DNA of 64,000 nt from assembly GCA_038212095.1 (NCBI GenBank), contig JBBQUW010000006.1:1-64000 (forward strand), written 5' to 3'. A program made the position numbers and the translations under genes. Of the stretch, positions 1 through 7,445 are shown piece after piece; within the stretch, counting starts at the first letter, position 1, and the number at the start of each line of letters is the position of its first letter. Below the pieces are notes generated by a model. The model had not been told where the DNA came from, searched no databases, and was given only the letters and a program-made list of their open reading frames with translations. Source of the DNA: JAICYJ01 sp038212095. Its GTDB lineage: Bacteria; Actinomycetota; Thermoleophilia; Gaiellales; JAICJC01.

Positions 1-280
1 AGACCGGGATGTCCAGCTCGATCGGCTTCTTCGCGAAGCGGGCTCCGAGGATGGTCTTGGTCTCGCACTTCTCGCGGTAGCCCTCGATCACGAACCGGGT
101 CAGCGTGCCGGGCATGAACATCAGCTCGTCCCAGTGCGGGAACGGCTTGAACATCGAGAAGCCGCGCATCCGGTAGCGGCCCAGCTCCGACTAGATGAGG
201 ATGTCGTTCATCACCTCGGGGGTGAAGATGCGGCTGTGGCCGAGCACGTTGCGCTTGGAGGATGTCTTGTCGCTTGCCAT
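1..280 (-). CDS. glxD: GlxD/MgsC-like glutamate synthase FMN-domain subunit, N-terminal part, interrupted by an amber codon
   Basis: N-terminal 93 codons of the large FMN/Fe-S glutamate-synthase-like subunit (GlxD, or MgsC of N-methylglutamate synthase); the rest lies beyond the window edge. The start is the ATG at 280, 18 nt after glxC stops and behind an AGAGGAC ribosome site. Family-typical segments are readable: RYRMRGF, PHWDEL, then EGYREKCETKT and GARFAKKPIELDIPV. Codon 30 (positions 191-193) is TAG, between DILI and SELGRY. The frame is open and conserved on both sides, so this is a point nonsense change, an assembly error, or an amber that is read through. An internal restart at the ATG of MRGFSM is possible. 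It is the third gene of the glxBCD set. Identity is fairly sure; integrity is not. Confidence 0.7.
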
Positions 281-298
281 CTTGATGTCCTCTCTAGA

Positions 299-1090
299 TC
301 ACAGCACGAGCTTGCGCTCGGACGGCTCCAGGTTGTCGTAGTTGTAGAGCTTCTTGCCGCAGACGAACTTCTGGAACTCGGGAGGCGCGCCGAGGCCGTA
401 GATGCGGAACTTGCGCTCGATGAACTCGGTGTCGGCCTCGCTCCACTCACCGGGCACGCAGTCGATGCCGAGCGCCTTGACCTTGCCCGCGACGTAGATC
501 GTGCCGTCGTACATCGAGTCGCCCAGGCCGGGGCCGGCGTCGCCGCAGATGATCTGGCGGCCGCGCTGCATCATGAAGCCGGTCATCGAGCCAACGCTGC
601 CCATCGTCAGGATGGTGCCGCCCTTCTGGTCGATGCCCGAACGGGCACCGGCGCGACCCTTGATCACCAGGTCGCCGCCGCGCAGTGCGGCGCCGGTCAG
701 CGAGCCCGCGTTACCCTCGATCACGACCACGCCGGACATCATGTTCTCGCAGGCCGACCAGCCCACGCGGCCGGTGAAGTGCACCTCCGGACCGTCGATC
801 ACGCCGCAGCCGAAGTAGCCGAGGCTGCCCTCGAACGTGATCTTGCAGCGGGTCAGGATGCCGACTCCGAGCGAGTGCTTCGCGCCAGGATTTCGCACCG
901 TCACGTCCGTGATGCCACGCGTGTACAGCAGGCTCTTCAGCTCCAGGTTGATCTGGCGCGTGGTCAACGCGTGCGCGTCGAAGACGGCCTTGTCGCCATC
1001 GATCTCGGAGACGTTGGGGACGTCGGCGTCGGGCTCGACCAGCCCGCGCGCGTCGTAGGTGATCGCCCGTTCGCCAACTACCGCGTCCAT
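299..1090 (-). CDS. glxC: GXGXG-domain subunit of a glutamate synthase-like enzyme (GlxC/MgsB-like)
   Basis: Protein of 263 aa matching the stand-alone GXGXG (beta-helix) domain at the C-terminus of glutamate synthase large chains. Glycine-rich repeats such as LGYFGCGVIDG, VVIEGNAGSLTGAALRGGDLVIKG and GTILTMGSVGSMTG show the right-handed helix that bridges the amidotransferase and FMN domains. I start it at the ATG at 1090 (MDAVVGER), which overlaps the end of glxB by 13 bp and implies translational coupling; the longer open frame upstream is arginine-rich shadow sequence. Together with glxB and glxD it should form a three-part enzyme that moves an amide or methylamino group onto 2-oxoglutarate. 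Whether the product is glutamate or N-methylglutamate cannot be read from sequence alone. Confidence 0.88.
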   Translation of the reverse strand: MDAVVGERAITYDARGLVEPDADVPNVSEIDGDKAVFDAHALTTRQINLELKSLLYTRGITDVTVRNPGAKHSLGVGILTRCKITFEGSLGYFGCGVIDGPEVHFTGRVGWSACENMMSGVVVIEGNAGSLTGAALRGGDLVIKGRAGARSGIDQKGGTILTMGSVGSMTGFMMQRGRQIICGDAGPGLGDSMYDGTIYVAGKVKALGIDCVPGEWSEADTEFIERKFRIYGLGAPPEFQKFVCGKKLYNYDNLEPSERKLVL

Positions 1091-2007
1091 ACCAGCACCT
1101 CGCCCTCGTAGGGATCGTACGTGTCGATCTCGTGGTCGAGCACGGCGCGGATCGCGATCTCCTCCGACGCGAGCGCCACCAGACCGTCCGATTCGTAGAG
1201 CACCAGCGGCTTGGCCGCCATCTCGTCCTTGGCGACGCCCAGCGCATCGCCGGTCACGCAGATGTAGGTGAACACGCCGTCCAGCTCTTCCAGGCTGGCG
1301 CGCATCGAGGTCTCGAGGTCCATGCCGGCGCTCATCTTCTCGGCCAGGTAGACCGCGATCACCTCGGAGTCGCACTCGGACTGGAAGCGGTGCCCGGAGC
1401 GCTCCAGCCGGCGGCGCCACTGGAAATAGTTGGTCAGCTGGCCGTTGTGGACGACGGCAACATCCGAGAAGGGATAGGCCCAGTATGGGTGGGCGCCGGA
1501 GATGTCGACGTCGGACTCGGTTGCCATGCGCACGTGCCCGATCGCGTGCGTGCCGCTGAACCCGCCCAGCTCGTACTGGTTGGACACCGTCTCGGCATCG
1601 CCCAGGTCCTTGATGATCTCGAGCGAGTGGCCCAGCGAGAGCACCTCGGCATGCGGCACGTCCTCGACGTAGTCGGCCAGCGCCTTCAGATCACCGTCGT
1701 AGGTAAGCGTGAGCCGGAAGGCGTAGTCGGTCTCGGGCTCGACCTGGTCGATGTGCGCGCCCAGCGTCCGCAGGCGCGCCTCGACCTCCTTGCGATTGAG
1801 GGCCAGCCGTTCGGTGAACTCGAAGTCGCGCTCGTCGTTGGCGTCGGCAAGCTTGTAGCGCATCAGCACGTGTTTGGTGGTCGGGCCGTACAGCGCATAG
1901 CCGGTCGAGTCCGGCCCACGGTGCTTCATCGACTGAAGCATGCGGGTCATGTCGCGACCGATGTCGTGCGCGCCGTCCCGGTAGATGATCCCTGCGATTC
2001 CACACAT
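1078..2007 (-). CDS. glxB: Class II glutamine amidotransferase subunit (GlxB/MgsA-like)
   Basis: Protein of 309 aa beginning MCGIAGI: once Met1 is removed, Cys2 becomes the N-terminal nucleophile of class II (Ntn) glutamine amidotransferases. Further family marks are KHRGPDSTGYALYG, GHVRMATESDV, VVHNGQLTNY and SECDSEVI. This subunit would release ammonia, or methylamine from gamma-glutamylmethylamide, for the GlxC/GlxD partners. The ATG at 2007 follows a GAAAGG site. The long N-terminal extension open in this frame is not conserved-looking and is rejected. The gene ends in TAG at 1078-1080, inside glxC. A hairpin and a palindrome lie between it and the upstream glnT gene, so it may have its own promoter. 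Confidence 0.9.
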   Translation of the reverse strand: MCGIAGIIYRDGAHDIGRDMTRMLQSMKHRGPDSTGYALYGPTTKHVLMRYKLADANDERDFEFTERLALNRKEVEARLRTLGAHIDQVEPETDYAFRLTLTYDGDLKALADYVEDVPHAEVLSLGHSLEIIKDLGDAETVSNQYELGGFSGTHAIGHVRMATESDVDISGAHPYWAYPFSDVAVVHNGQLTNYFQWRRRLERSGHRFQSECDSEVIAVYLAEKMSAGMDLETSMRASLEELDGVFTYICVTGDALGVAKDEMAAKPLVLYESDGLVALASEEIAIRAVLDHEIDTYDPYEGEVLVWTR

Positions 2008-2105
2008 ACGCGGAGAACCTTTCGCTGTCGTCGGGCTGACGCCGCAAGACCGCTTCGTCAGCGCATTTTCGCGACTGATAGTACCGTTGGTCGGCGCTCT
2101 CGGCC

Positions 2106-2123
2106 TATGGAGAGATCTCCATA
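2106..2123. promoter_or_regulatory. Perfect 8-bp inverted repeat upstream of glxB (possible operator)
   Basis: TATGGAGA at 2106-2113 is repeated inverted as TCTCCATA at 2116-2123 with a 2-nt centre. It lies about 100 bp before the glxB start and beyond the hairpin that follows glnT. Size and symmetry suit a dimeric regulator such as GntR or IclR, but no regulator can be named. Its outer half-site (ATGGAG/CTCCAT) is only partly like the IclR-linked palindrome near 61.6 kb. Confidence 0.4.
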
Positions 2124-2137
2124 CTGCAGGGCAGAAA

Positions 2138-2165
2138 GGGGTCTGACCCCGAAGGGCCAGACCCC
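2138..2165 (-). terminator. Hairpin between glnT and glxB
   Basis: GGGGTCTGACCC (2138-2149) pairs with GGGCCAGACCCC (2154-2165) across a CGAA loop, giving 11 of 12 base pairs. It sits just after the glnT stop codon and lacks a clear T-tract, so it could be a terminator, an attenuator trimming readthrough into glxBCD, or a dispersed repeat of the GGGGTCAGACCCC type. No second copy was noticed in the window. Confidence 0.55.
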
Positions 2166-2174
2166 CGAGTCCGG

Positions 2175-3572
2175 CTACGGAAGCACGTCCAGGTACTCGT
2201 TCACGTCCCACTCTGTGACGGTGGCGCAGTAGCGTTCCCACTCGTCGCGCTTGTAGTGGCGGAAGACCCTGAACATCTCGTCAGGCAGCGCCGACTGGAT
2301 CACCTCGTCGGCATCCAGTGCGTCGAGCGCGTCTCCAAAGGTCATGGGGATCTTCTTAACCTCTTTGCCGCCCGCCATCGCGTCGTAGATGTTGCGCTCC
2401 TCGGGCTGGCCGGGATCGAGCTTGCGGGTGATGCCGTCGTCCATCGCCTTGATCAACGCCGCCATCGAGAGGTACGGATTCACCGCCGAGTCGACCGAGC
2501 GGTACTCGAATCGACCCGGTGCCGATACGCGCAGGGCGGTGGTGCGGTTCTGGAAGCCCCAGTCGGCGAACACCGGTGCCCAGAACCCCGTGTCCCACAG
2601 CCGCCGATACGAGTTGACGGTGGATGCCGTCACGGCCGTCAGCGCCGACAGGTGCTCGAGCACGCCGCCGATCGAGTACAGCCCGACCTGGCTGGGCAGC
2701 TGCTGGTTCTTCCCCTCGGGCATGAACACGTTCTCGTCGCCCTTCCAGAGCGAGATGTTGTGGTGGCAGCCGTTCGCCGAGACACCCATGAAGGGCTTTG
2801 GCATGAAGCACGGGAACACGTTCAGCTCGCGGCCGACCTGCTTGCAGATCTGACGGAACGTGCTGAGGTTGTCCGCCGTCTGCTCGGCGCGGTCGAAGTT
2901 GAAGTTCAGCTCGATCTGACCGGGCGCATCCTCGTGGTCGCCCTGGATCATGTCCAGACCCATCTTCTGGCCGTACTCGATCACCTTGTGGATCACCGGC
3001 TGGAGCTCGGAGAATTGGTCGATGTGGTAGCAGTAGGGTTTCGTCACGCCGGCCACGTCGGGCGTGCCATCGGGCTTCAGCTTCAGCCACATCATCTCGG
3101 GCTCGGTGCCGGCGCGAAGGTGCAGCCCGGTGCGCGTCTCGAACTCGGCCTGGATCTGCTTGAGGTTGCTGCGACAGTCCGAGCTGAGGAACGCGCCGCC
3201 GTCCTTGGCGTCCTCGCGACCCCGAAAGCAGGTACACCAGACGCGCGCGACGCGGGAGTCCCACGGCAGTGGCTGGAACGTCTCCGGCTCGGGCAGCCCG
3301 ACCAGCTCCCACGCCTCGGGGCCGTAGCCGATGTAGTCGCCGTGCCGGTCGGTGAACAGGTTCGCGGTCGATCCGTAGACCAGCTGGAAGCCCTTGCGGG
3401 CGATGTTCTCCCAGTGCGGCGCGGGGATTCCCTTGCCCATGATCCGGCCGGTGACCGAGATGAACTGGTAGTAGATGTAGGTGATGCCCTCGGCGTCGAT
3501 CCGCCGACGCACCTCGGCAATCTTGTCGTCTCGCCCATCGGCATCGACGAACCGTTCGAGGTCGGTCGCCAC
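2175..3572 (-). CDS. glnT: Type III glutamine synthetase-like ligase (GlnT / possible gamma-glutamylmethylamide synthetase)
   Basis: Protein of 465 aa of the glutamine synthetase fold. The ATP-grasp-like GS core is clear: RAGTEPEMMW and HEDAPGQIELNF carry glutamate metal ligands, then NGCHHNISLW, and RVSAPGRFEYRSVDSAVNPYL near the C-terminus. The start is the GTG at 3572 because a perfect AAGGAGG lies about 5 nt upstream (on the reverse strand); the ATG 21 codons earlier has no such site. The GlnT group ligates ammonia, or in methylotrophs methylamine (GmaS), to glutamate. The glxBCD genes directly downstream are the usual partners in both settings, so an N-methylglutamate route is possible but unproven. 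Confidence 0.85.
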   Translation of the reverse strand: MATDLERFVDADGRDDKIAEVRRRIDAEGITYIYYQFISVTGRIMGKGIPAPHWENIARKGFQLVYGSTANLFTDRHGDYIGYGPEAWELVGLPEPETFQPLPWDSRVARVWCTCFRGREDAKDGGAFLSSDCRSNLKQIQAEFETRTGLHLRAGTEPEMMWLKLKPDGTPDVAGVTKPYCYHIDQFSELQPVIHKVIEYGQKMGLDMIQGDHEDAPGQIELNFNFDRAEQTADNLSTFRQICKQVGRELNVFPCFMPKPFMGVSANGCHHNISLWKGDENVFMPEGKNQQLPSQVGLYSIGGVLEHLSALTAVTASTVNSYRRLWDTGFWAPVFADWGFQNRTTALRVSAPGRFEYRSVDSAVNPYLSMAALIKAMDDGITRKLDPGQPEERNIYDAMAGGKEVKKIPMTFGDALDALDADEVIQSALPDEMFRVFRHYKRDEWERYCATVTEWDVNEYLDVLP

Positions 3573-3728
3573 GAAGTCCTCCTTGTCTGAACGCGCACGG
3601 TGAACGTGCACATACGGCGTGCTCGCGAGGCGCAAGGCTACGTGCGCCCCGGGTCACCGACAATATCCGATCCGACACAACAACCGGCGGGCGGGGCTCA
3701 GCCGGCTACACCAACCGCGCCATCGCGA

Positions 3729-5084
3729 TCAGCGCACGCCGTAGGGCGCCAGGTCGTCGCGAGCGTGCGGGAAGATCGACGAGAACGCACGCAGCGCGGC
3801 GGCGTCAGTGGCGATCCGGTAGGCATTTCGGGCGACGTAGCGGCGAAGCGCGCAGGCCACCCGAGGCTGTGCCCCCAGCGCCTGCAGCGCCTGCACTCCC
3901 TGGGCGTAGACGCCGGCGGCGTAGCCGGAGGGGTGATGGGCCCAGTACGTCATCGGCGCCGCCAGGTGGCCCCCAGCCGAGTCAGGGATCGGCGCCGTGG
4001 CAAAGATCGCCATGTCGTCGCTGGTCTCGGCGCCGGCCCAGCTTGCCAGCGACTCGTCCAGCCAGGGGTCGCGCGCCTGGTTGTTGCCGACCAGCGAGTA
4101 GAACCACTGGTGCGCCGCCTCGTGCGCGGTGATCAGCCGCCGCACGTCCGGCCCCTGGAATACGAGGGTGGGATACTCGATGCCCTCGCCCGCCAGGTTG
4201 GAGCCGTAGACGACCGTGAAGCTCGGCCATGGATACGGGCCGTACAGCTTCGCCAGGTGCTGCAGCGCGTAGGCCGCGTCGTCGGCCGCCTGCTGTTGGT
4301 CGACCAGGACGCCCTGCGCGATCGCCACGGTGACGTCGACGTGCGCCGGAGCGTCGACGACCCGCCTCACCAGGTGGAGGTGGCCGGCCGCGAGCGCGAA
4401 GTCGCGAACCGCTCGGGCCTGCCAGTGAGCGGTGTCGACCTGGCTGCCGGACGCGACCACCTGAAGGCCGGCCGGCGCATGCACGGTGACGTCGTAGTCG
4501 GCCACCGGCGAGGTCGACGTCTCGGACGGGATCGCGGACGGTGGCTCGAGTGCCCAGCCGATGCCCGGCTGCCAGGGCAGGATCGGATAGAACGAGCCCA
4601 GCCGCAGCTCGTCGCCGTGCTGCGAGATGCGATCTCGTGCCCTCTGTGGCAGCCGCAGTGTGAACACCATCGCGAGCGTCACCGTTTCGCCGGCGGCGAC
4701 CGGTCGCGGCACCACCAGCGTGGTGGGATCGCTCAGGTGCGAGTCGCCGCGGCGGCCGTTCACCGTCACGGCGCCGACGGACAGGTGCGCGCCCTCGCGG
4801 GCCAAGCTGCCCCCGTTCGGCCACAGCCGGAACACAAGCCGATCGGTGGCGAGGTCAGGCGTGAACGCTACCTGCATGCGGCCGCGCACGACGTGCTGCT
4901 GGGGCAGCAGCACGAGATTGAGCCGGTACCGGGGCCTGCTCGGGTCGGGCACGGGGTAGGCGGGCGTCGGACATGGGCGGGGCGGTGGCAGCTGGGCTGT
5001 GGGCGGAGCGGTCGAGCCCAGCCCGCACCCGGCGGCAAGGGCCGAGATCACCAGGATCGTTGCGGCAGCGGCTGTGGAGCGCAT
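3729..5084 (-). CDS. M1-family zinc metallopeptidase lipoprotein
   Basis: Protein of about 451 aa. It begins with a lipoprotein signal (MRSTAAAATILVISALAAGC), so Cys20 would be lipid-anchored. The middle holds a beta-rich N-terminal domain as in M1 aminopeptidases. The zinc site is HEAAHQWFY followed by the third ligand region DPWLDESLASW, with 18 residues between the second His and the Glu. The GAMEN-type substrate motif appears degenerate as GEGIEYP. It is shorter than typical M1 enzymes (600-900 aa), lacking a full C-terminal helical domain. I start at the ATG at 5084; an ATG at 5105 is also possible. It likely acts on peptides outside the membrane. It lies 49 bp after a sulfurtransferase gene. 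Confidence 0.85.
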   Translation of the reverse strand: MRSTAAAATILVISALAAGCGLGSTAPPTAQLPPPRPCPTPAYPVPDPSRPRYRLNLVLLPQQHVVRGRMQVAFTPDLATDRLVFRLWPNGGSLAREGAHLSVGAVTVNGRRGDSHLSDPTTLVVPRPVAAGETVTLAMVFTLRLPQRARDRISQHGDELRLGSFYPILPWQPGIGWALEPPSAIPSETSTSPVADYDVTVHAPAGLQVVASGSQVDTAHWQARAVRDFALAAGHLHLVRRVVDAPAHVDVTVAIAQGVLVDQQQAADDAAYALQHLAKLYGPYPWPSFTVVYGSNLAGEGIEYPTLVFQGPDVRRLITAHEAAHQWFYSLVGNNQARDPWLDESLASWAGAETSDDMAIFATAPIPDSAGGHLAAPMTYWAHHPSGYAAGVYAQGVQALQALGAQPRVACALRRYVARNAYRIATDAAALRAFSSIFPHARDDLAPYGVR

Positions 5085-5133
5085 GGACAGGACCAGAATC
5101 GGCATTCGCCGCGCCGGACCCAATCGCCTGCCG

Positions 5134-5976
5134 TCAGCTCCCCCGCTCGACCGGTGTGTCGTCACGGTTGCCCCACTCGTTCCACGACCCGTCGTAGACC
5201 TGCGGCCGCCGGCCACCGGCCAGCTCGACGGCGTGGGCAACCACGGTGGCCGAGACGCCGCCGTTGCAGTAAGCGACGAGAGGCTGATCGAGCGGGATTC
5301 CCAGCGCCAGCAGCCGCGCTCGCAGTCGGTCAGGGGGCAGGAAGCGGCCGTCGCCGTCGAGCAGGCTCTTGTAGGGCACGCTGAGCGCGCCGGGGATGTG
5401 GCCGGCGCGGCGAGCGTGTGTCTCGTCGCCGTCGTACTCGGCGGCCGCCCGTGCATCGAGCATCGTCCCGCCTGAGGCCATCACCAGCCGCATTTCGGCC
5501 AGGTCGATCAGCCCCTCCAGCCGCTGCGGCGGGGGGTAGGGCGGGCTCGCGGGAGGGGGTTGCACGTCGCCCGTCTCGAGGCGGCCGCCGGCATCGGTCC
5601 AGGCCCGCAGCCCGCCGTCCAGCACCTTGGCGGAGCGATGGCCGTAGCTGCGCAGCACCCACACGATCCGGCCCGCCAACGCGTTGTGGTAGTCGTCATA
5701 GGCGACAACCTCCGTGTGCTCGCCGATGCCAAGCCGGGTGGCGTCGGCGGCAAAGGTGGCGGGATCGGCGACCGTGACGGGCACGGCGGCGCGGCGATCC
5801 GTGAAGTCGTGGCGCCAGTCGGCAAACACGGCGCCGGGAAGGTGGCCGCCGTGGTAGCGGTCGCGATATGCGCGGTAGCGGGGCTCCTCCCCTGCCACCT
5901 CGCCGCGCACGTCCAGCAGCCGCACCCGGTGGTGACCCTGCAGCAGCCGCTCGACCGTCTCCAGAACGTCGTTCAC
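5134..5976 (-). CDS. Two-domain thiosulfate/3-mercaptopyruvate sulfurtransferase (rhodanese)
   Basis: Protein of 280 aa with two rhodanese domains. The N-terminal domain (about residues 15-130) has RLLDVRGE, GGHLPGAVFADW and KVLDGGLRAW, but its active-site loop reads YDDYHNALAGR without cysteine, as is normal for the inactive half. The C-terminal domain (about 150-275) has AGHIPGALSVPYKSLL and the catalytic loop YCNGGVSA, with the sulfur-accepting Cys. It would transfer sulfane sulfur from thiosulfate or mercaptopyruvate to cyanide or thiols. It is divergent from the phosphotransferase at 6000, with only 23 bp between starts. Confidence 0.92.
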   Translation of the reverse strand: MNDVLETVERLLQGHHRVRLLDVRGEVAGEEPRYRAYRDRYHGGHLPGAVFADWRHDFTDRRAAVPVTVADPATFAADATRLGIGEHTEVVAYDDYHNALAGRIVWVLRSYGHRSAKVLDGGLRAWTDAGGRLETGDVQPPPASPPYPPPQRLEGLIDLAEMRLVMASGGTMLDARAAAEYDGDETHARRAGHIPGALSVPYKSLLDGDGRFLPPDRLRARLLALGIPLDQPLVAYCNGGVSATVVAHAVELAGGRRPQVYDGSWNEWGNRDDTPVERGS

Positions 5977-5999
5977 GCGGGAGATGGTACAAAGCGGCG

Positions 6000-7076
6000 A
6001 TGGGTATCAGCGACCGCCACTGGGGCCCGATCGAGCCGGCTGAGGCAGCGGCCGTGCTGGGACACCCGGTCGAGATCGTCAGCCAGCACCTGCGGTGGCT
6101 GTTTGCCGTGGCGCGATGCCGCTTCGATGGCGCAGAGCTGATGCTCAAGCGCCAGCCGGCGATGGGCCGCTCGATCGAGCAGATCCGATGGCAGCACCGG
6201 CTCACCAACCATCTCGCCGACCGCGGCGTGCCGGCGGCACGGGTCAGTGATCTACGACAGCGAGACGAGCTGTGGTACGAGACGATCGAGGTTGCCGACG
6301 GCGGCGACACGTACGCCGGCGTCGACACGTGGGAGCCGTTTGGTTGCGGTGCGCACGTGGCCGCGGCGGGAGCCATGCTGGCCGAGCTGCACCTGGCCGG
6401 ACGGGATTTCGAGCCGCGGACGCCGCAGCCCCAGGCGGGCTTCGTGGTGCAGGTGGATCTCTGCCGGCTGGATCCGGTGGCGGCAGTCGATCAGCTGCGC
6501 GATGCCCGCCCGGCGGTGGCCGAGTATCTGGATGGCCGGTCGTGGCAGGACCGGGTGGGAGCGGCGTACGGCGCGCTGTTCGCCCGGCTCGGCCCGGCGC
6601 TCGACGGCCTGGAGCGGGCGCCGCTGCACGGAGACTGGCAGACCAACAACCTCTTCTTCCGCGGTGATCGGGTCAGCTCGATCATCGACTTCCATCAGGC
6701 CGACTTCGCGCCACGGCTACTCGATCTGGCGGTCGCGATCGAGCGCAACTGCTTCTTTTGGAACCGGATATCGGAGGGCGACGACCGCGCCTTCGACCTC
6801 GATCACGCCCGCATCCTGGTGGAGGCGTACCACGGGCGCGCGCCGCTCACCGCGATCGAGCGCGAGCTGCTGAGCGACGTTCTGGCTGTCTGCCAGTTCG
6901 AGTACGGCGTCTCGTTCCTCGACTACTACTGGGGCGTCGAGCGAGACGTGGAGAAGGCGGACTGGGCGTGGAAAACGTTCGTGCTGGGACACGCCGAGTG
7001 GTGGCAGGGCGAGGCGGGCCGCGGCGCCCGGCGGTCGCTCGGCTCGATCACCCGCGCCCTCCCCGACGCCGGCTAG
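6000..7076 (+). CDS. Aminoglycoside phosphotransferase (APH)-fold small-molecule kinase
   Basis: Protein of 358 aa with the APH/choline kinase-like fold. The catalytic loop is APLHGDWQTNNLFF (Asp and Asn of the Brenner motif) and the metal-binding loop is IIDFHQADFAP. The N-terminal part has a plausible ATP-binding sheet (LMLKRQP with the lysine). I start at the ATG at 6000 (MGISDRHWG); the 44 codons upstream in frame overlap the divergent rhodanese and are shadow. The substrate is unknown: homologues act on aminoglycosides, homoserine or choline-like alcohols. There are no resistance markers around it, so a metabolic kinase is more likely. Confidence 0.8.
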   Translation: MGISDRHWGPIEPAEAAAVLGHPVEIVSQHLRWLFAVARCRFDGAELMLKRQPAMGRSIEQIRWQHRLTNHLADRGVPAARVSDLRQRDELWYETIEVADGGDTYAGVDTWEPFGCGAHVAAAGAMLAELHLAGRDFEPRTPQPQAGFVVQVDLCRLDPVAAVDQLRDARPAVAEYLDGRSWQDRVGAAYGALFARLGPALDGLERAPLHGDWQTNNLFFRGDRVSSIIDFHQADFAPRLLDLAVAIERNCFFWNRISEGDDRAFDLDHARILVEAYHGRAPLTAIERELLSDVLAVCQFEYGVSFLDYYWGVERDVEKADWAWKTFVLGHAEWWQGEAGRGARRSLGSITRALPDAG

Positions 7077-7085
7077 GAGGGTGGA

Positions 7086-7445
7086 TCAGAGCGTGGGACG
7101 GCCCGTGAACTCGCCCTGCTCCGGCGCGCCGACCGCGATGAATGTCAGCCCACCGCCACCCGCCGTGATCTGCCGGGTCGCTCCCGCCGTCACGCGAACA
7201 TACCGACCCGGCAGCAGCTCGACCCGCTGGCCGTCCACGCTCAGCTCGCCCGAGCCGGATAGCACCACGTACACCTCTTCGTGGCTCGTCGCCGATTCGT
7301 CGTGCTCCGGTCCCGAGAAGGCCGGCGGCATCTCGATCTGGTTGATGCCAAATGCCTTCACTCCCAGCGCGATCCGCATCTTCCGAAAGGCGCCCATCGC
7401 CGCCTCGACATCTGCCGAATCCGCCACCGTATAGCCCTCGCTCAT
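7086..7445 (-). CDS. Small single-domain cupin protein
   Basis: Protein of 119 aa with one cupin barrel: the first motif region is HDESATSHEEVYVVLSGSGEL and the second is LPGRYVRVTAGATRQI. Some metal-ligand positions are present (two His and a Glu in motif 1), while motif 2 lacks an obvious His, so metal binding is uncertain. The ATG at 7445 overlaps the end of the pabB-like gene by 4 bp, making it the last gene of an AKR-SGNH-pabB-cupin string. No substrate can be inferred. Confidence 0.8.
   Translation of the reverse strand: MSEGYTVADSADVEAAMGAFRKMRIALGVKAFGINQIEMPPAFSGPEHDESATSHEEVYVVLSGSGELSVDGQRVELLPGRYVRVTAGATRQITAGGGGLTFIAVGAPEQGEFTGRPTL

Noticed and set aside
3600..5384. Long plus-strand frame of 594 codons opposite the M1 peptidase
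   Set aside because: Antisense shadow: Arg/Gly/His-rich, no domain, while the minus strand encodes a complete metallopeptidase and rhodanese.
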